Origin: Olivibacter domesticus | GTDB lineage: Bacteria > Bacteroidota > Bacteroidia > Sphingobacteriales > Sphingobacteriaceae | Reading direction: 5' to 3' | Length of the DNA: 64,000 nt | Assembly: GCF_900109575.1 (NCBI RefSeq) | Contig: NZ_FOAF01000003.1 | Coordinates: 62,001-126,000, forward strand | In this document: positions 63,119 to 64,000 of the stretch, piece after piece | How the letters are laid out: the number at the start of each line of letters is the position of its first letter | Numbering within the stretch: position 1 is the stretch's first letter | Position numbers and translations under genes: made by a program | The notes under the pieces: model-generated | What the model was told of the DNA's origin: nothing | Database searches by the model: none | What the model saw: only the letters and a program-made list of their open reading frames with translations

Positions 63119-64000
63119 ATGGCTGTCCTAAATATCTCTCCTATTTTAACACGCTTAAATATCCATACAGGCACCGAAGACAACGCTACATCTATTAAGA
63201 GTTTTTCGCCTGTAGATGGTCAATTCATAGGTTCTGTTCCAATAACAGACGGGGCAAGCTACCATGAACAGGTAAAAAAATCAGCGTTAGCCTTTGAAGA
63301 GTGGAAACAAGTTCCGGCGCCACTGCGAGGTGAAATTGTTAGACAGATAGGGGAGTCCCTAAGGTCACATAAAAAAGACCTTGGCACACTGGTTTCTTAC
63401 GAAATGGGTAAAAGCCTTCAGGAAGGCTATGGTGAAGTACAGGAAATGATTGATATATGCGACTTTGCTGTTGGCCTAAGTAGACAACTTTACGGACTCA
63501 CAACGCAATCAGAAAGACCCAAACATAGAATGTATGAACAATGGCATCCCTTGGGTATAGTTGGCGTTATTTCTGCTTTTAACTTCCCGGTCGCCGTTTG
63601 GAGCTGGAACGCTACAATAGCATGGATCTGCGGCAATGTTTGCATCTGGAAACCTTCGGAAAAGACACCTATCACCGCATTAGCCTGTCAAAATATTGTT
63701 CTAGACGTACTAGCCAAAAATGGCATTTCACAGCATATCTCTACCGTCATCCAAGGAGATGCTCGTCTCGGTAAATCGTTAGCTTCAGACGTCAACATTC
63801 CACTCATTTCTGCAACAGGATCTACGGCAATGGGTAGATCGGTAGCGCAAACCGTTGCTACACGTCTAGGAAAAACTATTTTAGAGCTTGGTGGCAACAA
63901 TGCAATCATAATTACCGAAAACGCAGATTTAGAAACAGCGCTTTTGGCAAGTGTTTTTGGTGCTGTGGGAACTGCAGGGCAGCGATGCACAACTACCAGA
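63119..64000 (+). CDS. ALDH7-type aldehyde dehydrogenase, 5' part
   Basis: The frame starts at ATG 63119 and runs off the right edge (294 codons seen). It shows the ALDH pattern: FSPVDGQFIGSVPITDG, SYEMGKSLQEGYGEVQEMID, GIVGVISAFNFPVAVWSWN, WKPSEKTPITALACQ, ISATGSTAMGRSVA, LELGGNNAIII and the catalytic Cys in GTAGQRCTTTR. The GQRCTTTR end and the MGKSLQEGYGEVQE segment point to the alpha-aminoadipic semialdehyde dehydrogenase group (lysine degradation). The C-terminal third is missing. Confidence 0.9.
   Translation, partial: MAVLNISPILTRLNIHTGTEDNATSIKSFSPVDGQFIGSVPITDGASYHEQVKKSALAFEEWKQVPAPLRGEIVRQIGESLRSHKKDLGTLVSYEMGKSLQEGYGEVQEMIDICDFAVGLSRQLYGLTTQSERPKHRMYEQWHPLGIVGVISAFNFPVAVWSWNATIAWICGNVCIWKPSEKTPITALACQNIVLDVLAKNGISQHISTVIQGDARLGKSLASDVNIPLISATGSTAMGRSVAQTVATRLGKTILELGGNNAIIITENADLETALLASVFGAVGTAGQRCTTTR

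Overview
The window reads as a core-chromosome segment of a Bacteroidota bacterium, most likely family Sphingobacteriaceae (Pedobacter/Sphingobacterium-like). The evidence is: AT-rich DNA; mostly weak Shine-Dalgarno sequences; promoters of the Bacteroidota type (TTTG/TTG, 19-21 nt, TAnnTTTG); a GldD lipoprotein; a PorT-like barrel; an IPExxxDY-type protein; DUF4199, DUF4407 and PspC/PadR genes; and a phosphosulfolactate synthase. I found no rRNA, tRNA, CRISPR array, prophage or insertion sequence. Genus is not resolved from sequence alone.

Layout. 1-1066 holds an M56 peptidase/BlaI-type repressor pair, with a palindrome-rich blaI promoter, and a possible small membrane protein. 1339-5092 has a LytS/LytTR two-component pair, an S41 protease and a CsbD-like protein. 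5328-8795 has a barrel protein, a group III truncated haemoglobin, a candidate ncRNA locus, a cyclophilin and ExoIII. 9524-16016 is a thiamine operon: TPP riboswitch, thiS, thiC, a TenI/ThiE-like gene, thiE, thiG, thiH and a thiF-rhodanese fusion. 16008-22605 is a leftward run with a MazG-like protein, Dtd, PepT, a TPR protein, a zinc-ribbon protein, a Nif3-like protein and two membrane proteins. 22861-24082 encodes a sigma factor and its membrane partner. 24125-25904 is a Pit/DUF47 phosphate module behind 11-bp direct repeats resembling a Pho box. 25966-30366 carries an orphan kinase, Psd, Hpt and a GT51 transglycosylase.

30537-38348 has Mrp- and NifU-type Fe-S genes, a nitroreductase broken by an in-frame TGA, a Prc-like protease, a TPR protein and RarA. 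38375-40704 is acpP-fabF-rnc. 41038-47838 has an IPExxxDY gene behind a 16-bp palindromic promoter, pyruvate kinase, DUF4407, MurF and PspC/PadR. 48122-52055 is a galactose set: galK, galM and a sodium/sugar symporter. 52807-62663 is a long leftward run: FMN reductase, DUF3820, Mfd, a LolC/E-like permease, a metallo-hydrolase, GldD, AroE, phosphosulfolactate synthase and a TPR protein. 63119-64000 is the 5' part of an ALDH7-type dehydrogenase.

I do not see a large accessory system. The most interesting signals are regulatory or small-scale: palindromic promoters (blaI, IPExxxDY), the Pho-box-like repeat, two terminator-like structures with no parent gene, a 19-bp element shared upstream of two unrelated genes, a hairpin mirroring the end of a gene, and the in-frame TGA in the nitroreductase.
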